NCBI RefSeq assembly: GCF_021283305.1
Contig: NZ_JAJSOK010000044.1
Location: 1-60,795 of the forward strand
DNA: 60,795 nucleotides
Direction: 5' to 3'
Origin: Pseudonocardia kujensis
GTDB taxonomy: Bacteria > Actinomycetota > Actinomycetes > Mycobacteriales > Pseudonocardiaceae
The translations under genes and the position numbers were made by a program. Below the pieces are notes generated by a model. It was given only the letters and a program-made list of their open reading frames with translations, made no database searches and was not told the origin of the DNA. Below, piece by piece: positions 9,356 through 16,447 of this stretch. Every line of letters starts with the position of its first letter. Position 1 is the first letter of the stretch.

Positions 9356-9415
9356 GCGCAGATGTTCGCTGCGCAAGCTGCGCCTGCGCAGACGTTCGCT
9401 GCGCAAGCTCCGCTC
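9356..9415. repeat. two tandem 30-bp repeats between rpmI and rplT
   Basis: Units at 9356-9385 and 9386-9415 share GTTCGCTGCGCAAGCT and differ at a few positions. The second unit runs into the stop codon of rpmI. On the mRNA each unit contains self-complementary TGCGCA, so short stem-loops could form between two ribosomal protein genes. Confidence 0.6.
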
Positions 9416-9608
9416 AGCGGCCGAGCAGCTTCTTGACGCGCTTGACGTCGGCCTTGTTCACCGGGACGACACCGGACAGGTCCCGGGTCTCCTTGCTCGA
9501 CTTGACCTCGAGGCGGTGGCGCAGGCCGGCCTGCTGGCGCAGGAGCTTGCCGCTGCCGGTCACCTTGACCCGCTTGGCCGTTCCCTTGTGCGTCTTGTTC
9601 TTGGGCAT
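9414..9608 (-). CDS. rpmI: 50S ribosomal protein L35
   Basis: 64 aa, the normal length, starting MPKNKTHKGTAKRVKVTG. Very basic throughout and ending VKRVKKLLGR. L35 sits near the peptidyl-transferase side of the 50S subunit. Second gene of infC-rpmI-rplT; its TGA at 9414-9416 overlaps the start of the repeat region that precedes rplT. Confidence 0.97.
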   Translation of the reverse strand: MPKNKTHKGTAKRVKVTGSGKLLRQQAGLRHRLEVKSSKETRDLSGVVPVNKADVKRVKKLLGR

Positions 9609-9700
9609 GGCTGATCCGTTCGGTGTCGCGGTGCGCCCGGGGACGCACCGTGGGGTACCTCCCGGCCGGGACCGGGAGGTTCGTGCCGCTTGCTTCAGAC

Positions 9701-10270
9701 TCAGGCCTGGGGCTCGGCCTCGGCGGCGGCGGCCTGCTGGGCCGCCGGGCGCTTGACCGGCTTCTTGGTCGGAGCGAGCACCATCGTCATGTTGCGGCCG
9801 TCCTGCTTCGGGGCGGCCTCGACGGTCCCGAGCTCCTGCACGTCCTCGGCGAGCCGCTGCAGCAGCCGGTAGCCCAGCTCGGGCCGGCTCTGCTCGCGAC
9901 CGCGGAACATGATGGTGACCTTGACCTTGTTGCCACCCTCGAGGAAGCGCACGACGTTGCGCTTCTTGGTCTCGTAGTCGTGGGTGTCGATCTTCGGCCG
10001 GAGCTTCTGCTCCTTGATCACCGTGAGCTGCTGGTTCCGCCGGGACTCCCGGGCCTTCTGCGCGCTCTCGTACTTGAACTTGCCGTAGTCCATGAGCTTG
10101 CAGACGGGCGGGCGGGCCTGGGCCGCGACCTCGACGAGATCGAGCTCGGCCTCCTGCGCCAGCCGCAGGGCGTCCTCGATACGCACGATGCCGACCTGCT
10201 CGCCGTTCGGGCCGACGAGTCGGACCTCGGGAACGCGGATGCGGTCGTTGATGCGTGTCTCTGTGCTGAT
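9701..10270 (-). CDS. infC: translation initiation factor IF-3, probable AUC start
   Basis: IF-3 binds the 30S subunit, keeps subunits apart and rejects non-standard start codons. The N-domain has RINDRIRVPEVRLVG; the linker and C-domain have RPPVCKLMDYGKFKYE, FRGREQSRPELG and QDGRNMTMVLAP. The tail is Ala/Pro/Gln-rich. The conserved sequence begins ISTETR, and its first codon is ATC at 10270-10268, 5 bases after GAGGAG. Upstream in-frame starts (ATG 10294, TTG 10309) would add 8-13 unconserved residues and have poorer ribosome binding sites. An AUC start giving 189 aa is therefore the best reading. It would allow IF-3 to limit its own synthesis, as AUU does in E. coli. Confidence 0.95.
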   Translation of the reverse strand: MSTETRINDRIRVPEVRLVGPNGEQVGIVRIEDALRLAQEAELDLVEVAAQARPPVCKLMDYGKFKYESAQKARESRRNQQLTVIKEQKLRPKIDTHDYETKKRNVVRFLEGGNKVKVTIMFRGREQSRPELGYRLLQRLAEDVQELGTVEAAPKQDGRNMTMVLAPTKKPVKRPAAQQAAAAEAEPQA

Positions 10271-10275
10271 GGGGT

Positions 10276-10281
10276 CTCCTC
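10276..10281 (-). promoter_or_regulatory. ribosome binding site that points to the AUC start of infC
   Basis: GAGGAG on the minus strand lies 5 bases before ATC 10270. It does not suit the upstream ATG or TTG, which it follows rather than precedes. Confidence 0.6.
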
Positions 10282-10529
10282 GTTGTGCCGTCATGTCCTG
10301 CGACGACAAGCAAAGACCCGTCGATCAGAGCGGCCCGCGCTGAGGCGGACCGCCGACCGGGACCCGATCACCTGTCACTGCAGGCGGTGAGCGGGTGGGA
10401 GCGGGGCTCCACTTGATCGCCCTGACGCGCGGTTCAACGCGCGACGGGGTGGTCGCATTCCGCAGCGTACACGGCCCCCTCTCCCCCCGTCATCGAGGGG
10501 GCGGGGTGGGGCGCATGAGCGTCGCATTC

Positions 10530-10578
10530 GGAACGAAGTCCGCGCTGAGCGCGGGTTCCGTTCCACTCCCGGCGATCA
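10530..10578. repeat. 49-bp palindromic element, copy 1 (upstream of the DUF559 gene)
   Basis: A 35-bp imperfect palindrome (arms 10530-10546 and 10548-10564, core CCGCGCTGAGCGCGG) is followed by a conserved CCGGCGATCA-type tail. It aligns without gaps to 11032-11080. It lies in the 378-base stretch between infC and the DUF559 gene, which otherwise holds no gene I can support. A G/C-rich run at 10484-10510 and the infC leader fill the rest. Confidence 0.65.
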
Positions 10579-10636
10579 TGGCGAGGAAGTGCGCACGAAC
10601 TCGCGCGAAACAGCTCGCCGCGGCCGCTCCTCCGAT

Positions 10637-10642
10637 CATTCT
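10637..10642 (+). promoter_or_regulatory. putative leaderless -10 element (CATTCT)
   Basis: CATTCT ends 6 bases before ATG 10649, the same spacing as at other probable leaderless genes in the window. No Shine-Dalgarno sequence is seen. Confidence 0.35.
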
Positions 10643-10648
10643 GCCCGC

Positions 10649-11050
10649 ATGGGCAACATGGGTGCGCGCGGCTGGTCGCGGGCGGGCCGACTGAATGCCG
10701 CGGCGGCGGACCGGGCGGAGTCGGAGGCCGAGCGACGGTTCCGCGCCCTCCTCCGCGGGGCCGGCATCACCGGGTGGGTGCTCGGCCTGGAGACCCCCGC
10801 CCGCGAGGTCGACGTGGCGTTCCCCCTGGCTCGCGTCGCCGTCGAGGTGGACGGCTGGGCCTGGCACGTCGACGTCGACCGCTTCCGCGCCGACCGGCGG
10901 AAGCAGAACGCGCTGGTACTCGCCGGGTGGAACCTGCTCCGGTTCACGTGGCACGACCTCGTGAACCGACCCGACGCCGCCGTCGCGCAGCTCCGTGCCG
11001 CCCTCCGACTCGCAGCATGGTCACCGGACGCGGAACGGAACCCGCGGTGA
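10649..11050 (+). CDS. DUF559 (Vsr-like) endonuclease-fold protein, short form
   Basis: 133 aa. The core VDVAFPLARVAVEVDGWAWH, then DRRKQNALVLAGWNLLRFTW, is the DUF559 pattern. This belongs to the PD-(D/E)XK nuclease fold related to very-short-patch repair enzymes: the E of VEVDG and downstream basic residues are the candidate catalytic set. Many actinobacterial DUF559 proteins carry a long N-terminal regulatory region of about 150-200 residues; here there is only a short basic lead. Start ATG 10649 is chosen from the -10 spacing. The last codons and stop lie inside a palindromic repeat whose other copy is upstream. No cognate partner gene is visible, so the function is unknown. Confidence 0.75.
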   Translation: MGNMGARGWSRAGRLNAAAADRAESEAERRFRALLRGAGITGWVLGLETPAREVDVAFPLARVAVEVDGWAWHVDVDRFRADRRKQNALVLAGWNLLRFTWHDLVNRPDAAVAQLRAALRLAAWSPDAERNPR

Positions 11051-11080
11051 GCGCGGATTTCGCTCCGGAGCCGGCGATCA
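11032..11080. repeat. 49-bp palindromic element, copy 2 (spans two convergent stop codons)
   Basis: The same element as 10530-10578. Here it covers the stop codon of the DUF559 gene (11048-11050) and the stop codon of the convergent DUF3817 gene (11078-11080, within the GATCA tail). It could serve as a bidirectional terminator, although no U-tract follows. Confidence 0.65.
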
Positions 11081-11419
11081 GGGGGTCCGGAGCTTGCCCT
11101 GCCGGGCGGCGCGGCGCTCGAACCAGACGGTCATGAGCGGCGGGATGCTGGAGAAGAGCGCCAGGACCAGCGTGCCGGCGCTCCAGCGGAGGCGGCGCGC
11201 GGCGAGGAGCGCAACGATCACGTAGAGCACGAACAGGGCGCCGTGGATCGGGCCGAAGATCTTCACGCCGATCTCGTTCTGCACCACCACGTACTTAAAG
11301 AACATGCCGATCAGCAGGCCGACCCAGGAGCAGGCCTCGGCGATGGCGACGGCGCGGAAGAGCCGGCCGATCCCGGTGACGGCAGTGCCCGCGGCGGTGG
11401 TGTCGGTGCTCGTGCTCAT
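11078..11419 (-). CDS. DUF3817 integral membrane protein
   Basis: 113 aa. ATG 11419 is preceded by GGGAG. After a 15-residue polar lead come three hydrophobic helices: FRAVAIAEACSWVGLLIGMFF, then IHGALFVLYVIVALLAARRL, then LVLALFSSIPPLMTVWF. The E-A-x-S-W in helix 1 and G-x-x-H-G-x-L-F in helix 2 are the DUF3817 signature. The tail is basic and cytoplasmic. The family is small, membrane-bound and of unknown role in actinobacteria. It ends inside the repeat element shared with the DUF559 gene. Confidence 0.88.
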   Translation of the reverse strand: MSTSTDTTAAGTAVTGIGRLFRAVAIAEACSWVGLLIGMFFKYVVVQNEIGVKIFGPIHGALFVLYVIVALLAARRLRWSAGTLVLALFSSIPPLMTVWFERRAARQGKLRTP

Positions 11420-11575
11420 CGGGCTCCCAGTCTGGATTGTCCGGATCGACGGTTCACCCTCCATGGTGCCCCATCGACGCCGCGGAACTTCTACCGGGTG
11501 TCGAACTCCACGTCCGCCGATGACTCCGGGAAACGGGCGCGGTCCTCCCTGCAGACCGACCACCGAGGAGGAGCC

Positions 11576-12178
11576 GTGACCGCCGCGACCGCCAGCACCG
11601 CCCCCACGATCGACCTGGGCCCCGCTGCCCGCCGGGTCGCCGCCCTGCTCCCGGCGATCCGTGCCGAGCAGCTCACCGCCCCGACGCCGTGCCCGGACTT
11701 CACCGTGGCCGCCCTGCTCGACCACCTCATGGGCCTGACCACCGCCTTCACCGACGCCGCCCACAAGACCCCGGCGGGCGGCGGGGCGCCCGTCCCGTCG
11801 GCCGCGCACCTCGACCCCGACTGGCGCACCGAGCTCCCGGACCGGCTGGCCGCGCTCGTCACCGCCTGGCGTGAGCCCGCCGCGTGGGAGGGCGAGACCG
11901 AGGCGGGCGGCGTCGTGCTGCCGGCGCAGGTGCACGGCGTGGTGGCGCTCGACGAGATCGTGGTGCACGGCTGGGACCTGGCCCGCGCCACGCGCCAGCG
12001 CTTCTCGGTCGACGCGGCGAGCGCGGCCGCGTGCCTGGAGTTCTGCTCGTCGTTCGCCCACGGTGAGGCGGTCGAGGGGCTGTTCGGGCCGGCCGTGCCG
12101 GTCGGCGCGGGCGCCCCGGTCTTCCACCAGGTGCTGGGCTACGCCGGCCGCGACCCCCGCTGGTCCGCGAACCGGTGA
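11576..12178 (+). CDS. TIGR03086-type DinB-like metal-binding protein
   Basis: 200 aa from GTG 11576, which has GAGGAGGAG just upstream. The fold is a DinB/mycothiol-dependent maleylpyruvate-isomerase-like four-helix bundle. Metal ligands are probably the His of LLDHLMGL (N-terminal helix) and the two His of EIVVHGWDLARATRQ and its neighbourhood (LPAQVHGV); PTPCPDFTVAALLDHL is the usual opening. Relatives often use mycothiol as cofactor, but for this subgroup the reaction is unknown. It precedes the PLP lyase on the same strand by 27 bases; no functional link is evident. Confidence 0.85.
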   Translation: MTAATASTAPTIDLGPAARRVAALLPAIRAEQLTAPTPCPDFTVAALLDHLMGLTTAFTDAAHKTPAGGGAPVPSAAHLDPDWRTELPDRLAALVTAWREPAAWEGETEAGGVVLPAQVHGVVALDEIVVHGWDLARATRQRFSVDAASAAACLEFCSSFAHGEAVEGLFGPAVPVGAGAPVFHQVLGYAGRDPRWSANR

Positions 12179-12193
12179 CCGCGGGGCGGCGGC

Positions 12194-12199
12194 GAGAAT
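12194..12199 (+). promoter_or_regulatory. putative leaderless -10 element (GAGAAT)
   Basis: GAGAAT ends 6 bases before GTG 12206. It lies between the TIGR03086 gene and the PLP lyase and could give the latter its own transcript. Confidence 0.35.
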
Positions 12200-12205
12200 G
12201 CCGCC

Positions 12206-13393
12206 GTGCACCATCTGCAGACCCTCAGCGTCCACGCGGGCAACGACGTGGACCCCGGGACCGGCGCCATCCGCCGCCCGGTCGTCATGGCCAACTCCTA
12301 CGCACTGCCGGACGACCCCTCCACGCTGAGCTGGTCGGACTTCGGCACGCCCCTCTACACCCGCAACGGCGGCGCCAACCAGGGCTGGCTCGAGGAGAAG
12401 CTCGCCCTGCTCGAGACCGCGGGCGAGCGCGGTGAGGTCGACGCCGTCGCCCTGGCCAGCGGGGTCGCGGCCCTGCACGCGGTCTTCTTCACGTTCCTGC
12501 GCAGCGGGGACCACGTGGTGTCGTCGGACGTGACGTACGTGGCCGTGTACCGGCTGCTCACCGAGCTGCTCCCGGAGAAGTACGGGATCACCGCGACGCT
12601 CGTCGACTCGTCCGACCCGGAGGCCGTGCAGGCCGCGATCCGGCCGGAGACGCGGCTCGTGCACGTCGAGACCCCGGCCAACCCGACGACGCGGATCACG
12701 GACGTCGAGGCCGTCGCGCGGATCGCGCACGAGGCGGGCGCCCTGCTCAGCGTCGACGCGACCTTCGCCACACCGGTCCTCCAGCGACCGCTCGCGTTCG
12801 GCGCCGACCTCGTCGTCCACTCGCTGACGAAGTACCTCAACGGCCACGGCGACGCGATGGGCGGCGCCGTGATCGGCGACCGCGCGCTGACCGACCGGAT
12901 CCGGGCCGACGCGATGGTCAACGTCGGCGGCGCGATCAGCCCGTTCAACGCGTGGCTGATCATGCGCGGGGCGGTGACCCTGCCGTTGCGCATGCGCCAG
13001 CACTGCGAGAGCGCGCAGGCGGTCGCGGAGTTCCTGCAGGCGGACCCGCGGGTGGCGTATGTCGCCTACCCCGGGCTGGCGGACCACCCGCAGCACGCGC
13101 TCGCCGCCCGCACCATGAGCGGCTTCGGCGGGATGCTCGCCTTCGCGGTGCGGGGCGACGGCGACACGCAGAACCGTTTCGTCGCGAACCTGCGGGTGAT
13201 CACGTCGGCGGTGTCGCTCGGGCACGACGAGTCGTTGATCGTGCACGTCGCGGGCGACGACGAGCGGGCCGGCGCCTACCCCGAGGAGTTCCGGCGGTGG
13301 GGCCACCTGCGCTTCTCGGTCGGGCTCGAGGACCCGCGGGACCTGGTGGCCGACCTCGACCGGGCCCTGACGACGACCCTCGGCCCGCGCTGA
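12206..13393 (+). CDS. Cys/Met-metabolism PLP-dependent lyase
   Basis: 395 aa fold-type I PLP enzyme of the cystathionine gamma-synthase/lyase and methionine gamma-lyase group. The Schiff-base lysine is in HSLTKYLNGHGD. The phosphate-binding region is LASGVAALHAVF (about residues 86-97), and the Asp that holds the pyridine nitrogen is in LLSVDATFATP. YTRNGGANQ gives the Tyr/Arg that reach the neighbouring subunit. The C-terminal domain has the conserved SLGHDESLIVH, where other members have SLGG.E. The tetramer would be cytosolic and act on a sulfur amino acid. Whether it is a lyase or a gamma-synthase cannot be told from sequence alone. Confidence 0.9.
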   Translation: MHHLQTLSVHAGNDVDPGTGAIRRPVVMANSYALPDDPSTLSWSDFGTPLYTRNGGANQGWLEEKLALLETAGERGEVDAVALASGVAALHAVFFTFLRSGDHVVSSDVTYVAVYRLLTELLPEKYGITATLVDSSDPEAVQAAIRPETRLVHVETPANPTTRITDVEAVARIAHEAGALLSVDATFATPVLQRPLAFGADLVVHSLTKYLNGHGDAMGGAVIGDRALTDRIRADAMVNVGGAISPFNAWLIMRGAVTLPLRMRQHCESAQAVAEFLQADPRVAYVAYPGLADHPQHALAARTMSGFGGMLAFAVRGDGDTQNRFVANLRVITSAVSLGHDESLIVHVAGDDERAGAYPEEFRRWGHLRFSVGLEDPRDLVADLDRALTTTLGPR

Positions 13394-13464
13394 CCCCTCC
13401 CGCGGGTCGGCGGTCCGAGGCTTCCGGACCGCACCTCTCGAGAGCTTCCGGGATGTGCAGTTCG

Positions 13465-13552
13465 CCCGGAAGTGCCGACTCGCGGGTCCGGAACGCGCGA
13501 CTCGCGTGTTCGGAACGCGCGACTCGCGGAAGCCCAGCGCGCGACTCGCGGG
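13465..13552. repeat. intergenic repeat cluster, includes copy 2 of the 22-bp repeat
   Basis: 13465-13486 equals the reverse complement of 405-426 exactly. It is followed by three further units built on GCGCGACTCGCG, at about 13495, 13517 and 13540, spaced 22-24 bases. The array fills the space between two convergent genes, ending at the stop of the penicillin-binding protein gene. No coding potential is seen in it. Confidence 0.6.
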
Positions 13553-15886
13553 TCAGTCGCCGTTGTCGCCCCCGTTGTTCCCGCCGTTGCCGCCTCCGTT
13601 GTTCCCGCCGCCGTTCCCTCCGTTCCCTCGTCCGCCGTTGCCGCCGTTGCCGCCGTTGCCGCCGTTGCCGCCGTTGCCGCCCCCGTTGTCGACGCCGTTG
13701 TCCCCGTTGTTGCGGCCGTTGCCGCCGTTGTCGCCGCCCCGGTCGCCGTTGCGGCCGGTGTCGTTCGGGGCGTTCTCGCCCTGGCCCTGGTCGGGGGCGG
13801 GCGGGGTGGCGACCTGGACCGACGGGATGGTGCCGGTGAGGTAGCGCGGGTCGGTGGGCGGCAGCGGCACGACCGGTTGGCCGGCGAGGATGTCGCCGAA
13901 GGCCCGGTAGAAGGTGCGGGCGGGGGCCTTGCCGCCGTAGATGTTGCCGCCGGAGCAGCTGCGCGGCGGGCTGCCGTCGCAGATCGGCCGGGGCGCGTTG
14001 GAGTCGTCGAACACGATGGCGGCGCCCGCGAGCTGCGGTGTCGCGCCGACGAACGCGGCGGACTTGTACTCCTGGGTGGTGCCCGTCTTCGCCGCGATCG
14101 GCCGGTTCCAGCCCATCTGCCCGGCGGCGGCCGCCGAGGTGCCGCCCGCGGCGTCGTCCTTCGACAGGCCGGTCATGAGGGTGTCGGCGATCGCCGGGTC
14201 GAGCGCCTGCCGGCACGCCGCCTGCGTGACCGAGACCGACTGCCCGGTCCGGTCGGTGATCGACTGCAGCGGTGAGGGCGGGCACCACGTGCCGTGGCTG
14301 GCCAGCGTGGCCTGCACGTTCGCCAGCTCCAGCGTGCTGGTCGGCGTGACGCCCAGGGTGAACGACGCCTGGTTCTGCTGCTTCATGACGTCGGCGATCG
14401 AGGCCGTGCCCGGCTTGCCGCTGTACGGCGTCTCGGCGAGCGAGGTGAGGCCCAGCCGGACCGCCATGTCGACCACCGGCGGGATCCCGGTGCTCTCCTC
14501 CAGCTTGACGAACGCCGTGTTGGGCGACTCGGCCAGCGCGTCCTGCAGGGTCAGCGCGGTCCGGTAGTTCCCGGCGTTGCCCACGGGGATCGGCCGCCCG
14601 GTCCCGTTCCTGTAGATCGGCGACGTGTAGCCGCTCGGCGGCACCGGGATCACGGTGTCGATGCCGATCAGGTGCTGCTCCATCGCCGTGGCCGCCGTGA
14701 AGATCTTGTAGACCGATCCCGCGCCCATGTTCTCGGGCTCGTAGGGCAGCCCGTAGCTCGACTGGCCCGGCTTGTTGCCGAAGGTGCGGTTGGCCGCCAG
14801 CGCGACGACCTGGTGGGTGTCGGCGCCGGGCCGGACCACGGCCATGACGTCGGCGACGTGCGGCTGCGTCGGCGGCACCTGCCCGTCGATCGCCGCCTTG
14901 GTCTTGGCCAGCGCGTCGGGGTCGAGGCTGGTCCGGATCGTGTACCCGCCGCCCGCGAGCTGGTCGGTCGGGAAGCCCGACTGCTTGAGGTAGGCGAGCA
15001 CGTAGTCGCAGAAGTAGCCGGCGTCGCCCGCGCCGATGCAGCCCTCGGCCGGGATCGTCGGGTCCGGCACCACCCCGAGCGGCGCCGTCGCGGCGTGCGA
15101 GGCCTGCTCCTGGCTGATCGCGCCCTGCTGGCGCAGCGCCTCGATCACGACGTTGCGCCGGCCGGTGGCGCCGTCGGGGTGCGCGATCGGGTCGTACTCG
15201 GCCGGGCTCTGCACCATGCCGGCCAGCAGCGCGGCCTGCGGGACGGTGAGGGCGGAGGCGTCGACGCCGAAGTACGCCTTCGCCGCGGCCTGCACCCCGT
15301 AGGCGCCGTGCCCGAAGTAGACGACGTTGAGGTAGCGCGTGAGGATCTCGTCCTTCGACAGCTCGTGGTCCAGGCTGACCGCGAGCTCGGCCTCCTTCAG
15401 CTTGCGCGCGTAGCTGGGGGCGACGGCGGCCCGGCGCTCGGCGTCGGTCTGTGCGGCCACGTAGAGGTCGTAGTTCTTGACGTACTGCTCGGTGAGGGTC
15501 GACGCGCCCTGCGTCGCACCGCCGTTGGAGTTGTTGACCAGGGCGCGGGCGGCGCCGATCGGGTCGAACCCGCCGTGCTCGTAGAAGCGCCGGTCCTCGA
15601 TGGCGACGATGGCCGCCTTCATCGCCTGCGAGATCCGGTTGCTCTCGACCGGGACACGGTACTGGTCGTACAGCGAGGCGACGGTCCTGCCCGTGGCGTC
15701 CTCGACCGTGGTGACCGCGGGCAGCACGCCCGCCTTCAGATCCGCGTTCGTGCCCACGGCGGAATCGCTCACCGCGCCGGCGAGGAGGCCGATTCCGCCG
15801 GCGAACGGGAACAGCATTCCGGCGACCAGGACCCCGGCCACGACGACCAGCACCGCCAGCCGCCGCACACCCCACGCGACACCCAC
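13553..15886 (-). CDS. class A penicillin-binding protein (glycosyltransferase/transpeptidase)
   Basis: About 777 aa from GTG 15886; the start is uncertain because no good Shine-Dalgarno is present. One N-terminal membrane helix (LAVLVVVAGVLVAGMLFPFAGG) anchors it. The family 51 glycosyltransferase domain follows, with EDRRFYEHGGFDPIG (catalytic Glu) and GASTLTEQYVKN. The transpeptidase domain has SVYK (SxxK nucleophile), SPN in LAESPNTAFVK (SxN) and KTGTT (KTG). It polymerises and crosslinks peptidoglycan outside the membrane. The last about 65 residues are almost only Asn and Gly (NGG repeats), encoded by a 9-bp DNA repeat, and are probably disordered. It is divergent from tatA. Confidence 0.92.
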   Translation of the reverse strand: MGVAWGVRRLAVLVVVAGVLVAGMLFPFAGGIGLLAGAVSDSAVGTNADLKAGVLPAVTTVEDATGRTVASLYDQYRVPVESNRISQAMKAAIVAIEDRRFYEHGGFDPIGAARALVNNSNGGATQGASTLTEQYVKNYDLYVAAQTDAERRAAVAPSYARKLKEAELAVSLDHELSKDEILTRYLNVVYFGHGAYGVQAAAKAYFGVDASALTVPQAALLAGMVQSPAEYDPIAHPDGATGRRNVVIEALRQQGAISQEQASHAATAPLGVVPDPTIPAEGCIGAGDAGYFCDYVLAYLKQSGFPTDQLAGGGYTIRTSLDPDALAKTKAAIDGQVPPTQPHVADVMAVVRPGADTHQVVALAANRTFGNKPGQSSYGLPYEPENMGAGSVYKIFTAATAMEQHLIGIDTVIPVPPSGYTSPIYRNGTGRPIPVGNAGNYRTALTLQDALAESPNTAFVKLEESTGIPPVVDMAVRLGLTSLAETPYSGKPGTASIADVMKQQNQASFTLGVTPTSTLELANVQATLASHGTWCPPSPLQSITDRTGQSVSVTQAACRQALDPAIADTLMTGLSKDDAAGGTSAAAAGQMGWNRPIAAKTGTTQEYKSAAFVGATPQLAGAAIVFDDSNAPRPICDGSPPRSCSGGNIYGGKAPARTFYRAFGDILAGQPVVPLPPTDPRYLTGTIPSVQVATPPAPDQGQGENAPNDTGRNGDRGGDNGGNGRNNGDNGVDNGGGNGGNGGNGGNGGNGGRGNGGNGGGNNGGGNGGNNGGDNGD

Positions 15887-15979
15887 GACTGCACTGTCTA
15901 TCAGCAGCGACCGTCGGCCGCCGGTGAGCCCACGCGCGTGCCGAACCGCCCCTTCCGGACGATCATCCGCAATTCGTAC

Positions 15980-16007
15980 GCAATTTCCTGCGGCTCCCGG
16001 AAATTGC
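15980..16007. promoter_or_regulatory. inverted repeat between PBP and tatA (possible operator)
   Basis: GCAATTTCC (15980-15988) and GGAAATTGC (15999-16007) form perfect 9-bp arms around a 10-base loop. They lie in the 192-base divergent region, about 94 bases upstream of the PBP start and 72 upstream of tatA. The A/T-rich arms stand out from the G/C-rich surroundings, which suggests a protein-binding site, but the regulator is unknown. Confidence 0.4.
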
Positions 16008-16078
16008 CGACCCCGACGGTGGAGTGCGATTCCGGGGAGGCGCACACTGGGCGGGTCGCACGACGTGGAGGGACGGCG

Positions 16079-16390
16079 ATGGGTGAGCTGAGCGCCTGGC
16101 ACTGGCTGATCGTCATCGGGGTGTTCGTGCTGCTGTTCGGGGCGCGCAAGCTGCCCGAGGCGGCCCGCGGACTCGGCCGGTCCGCCCGCATCCTCAAGGC
16201 CGAGCTGCGGGCCGAGGACACCGCGCCCGAGGACACCGCGCCCGCCCCGGCCCCGCCCGCGGGACCGACGGCACCCGCGGCACCCCCGGCGCCCGCGACG
16301 GCACCCCCGGCGCCACCGACGCCCGCCGCGGCGGCCCCGGTCCCGGAACCCGCTCCCGCCCCCGAGACCGCCCGCCCGAACGGGACGTGA
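16079..16390 (+). CDS. tatA: Sec-independent protein translocase TatA
   Basis: 103 aa. One membrane helix WHWLIVIGVFVLLFG is followed by the hinge and amphipathic helix ARKLPEAARGLGRSARILKAEL, the TatA/TatE hallmark including the F-G-x-x-K-L-P motif. The remaining 55 residues are a Pro/Ala/Thr/Glu-rich tail, longer and more proline-rich than usual and probably disordered. TatA oligomers form the twin-arginine translocation pore with TatC, which is not in this window. ATG 16079 is preceded by GGAGGG. It stands alone, as tatA often does in actinobacteria when an extra copy exists. A TatB assignment is less likely because the helix region is short. Confidence 0.88.
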   Translation: MGELSAWHWLIVIGVFVLLFGARKLPEAARGLGRSARILKAELRAEDTAPEDTAPAPAPPAGPTAPAAPPAPATAPPAPPTPAAAAPVPEPAPAPETARPNGT

Positions 16391-16434
16391 CGATCCCCGC
16401 CCGACGGTCGGTCGACACCGCCCCGGCGGCGACC

Positions 16435-16440
16435 TAGCGT
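16435..16440 (+). promoter_or_regulatory. putative leaderless -10 element (TAGCGT)
   Basis: TAGCGT ends 7 bases before GTG 16448; no ribosome binding site is visible in between. Confidence 0.45.
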
Positions 16441-16447
16441 CATCCGG

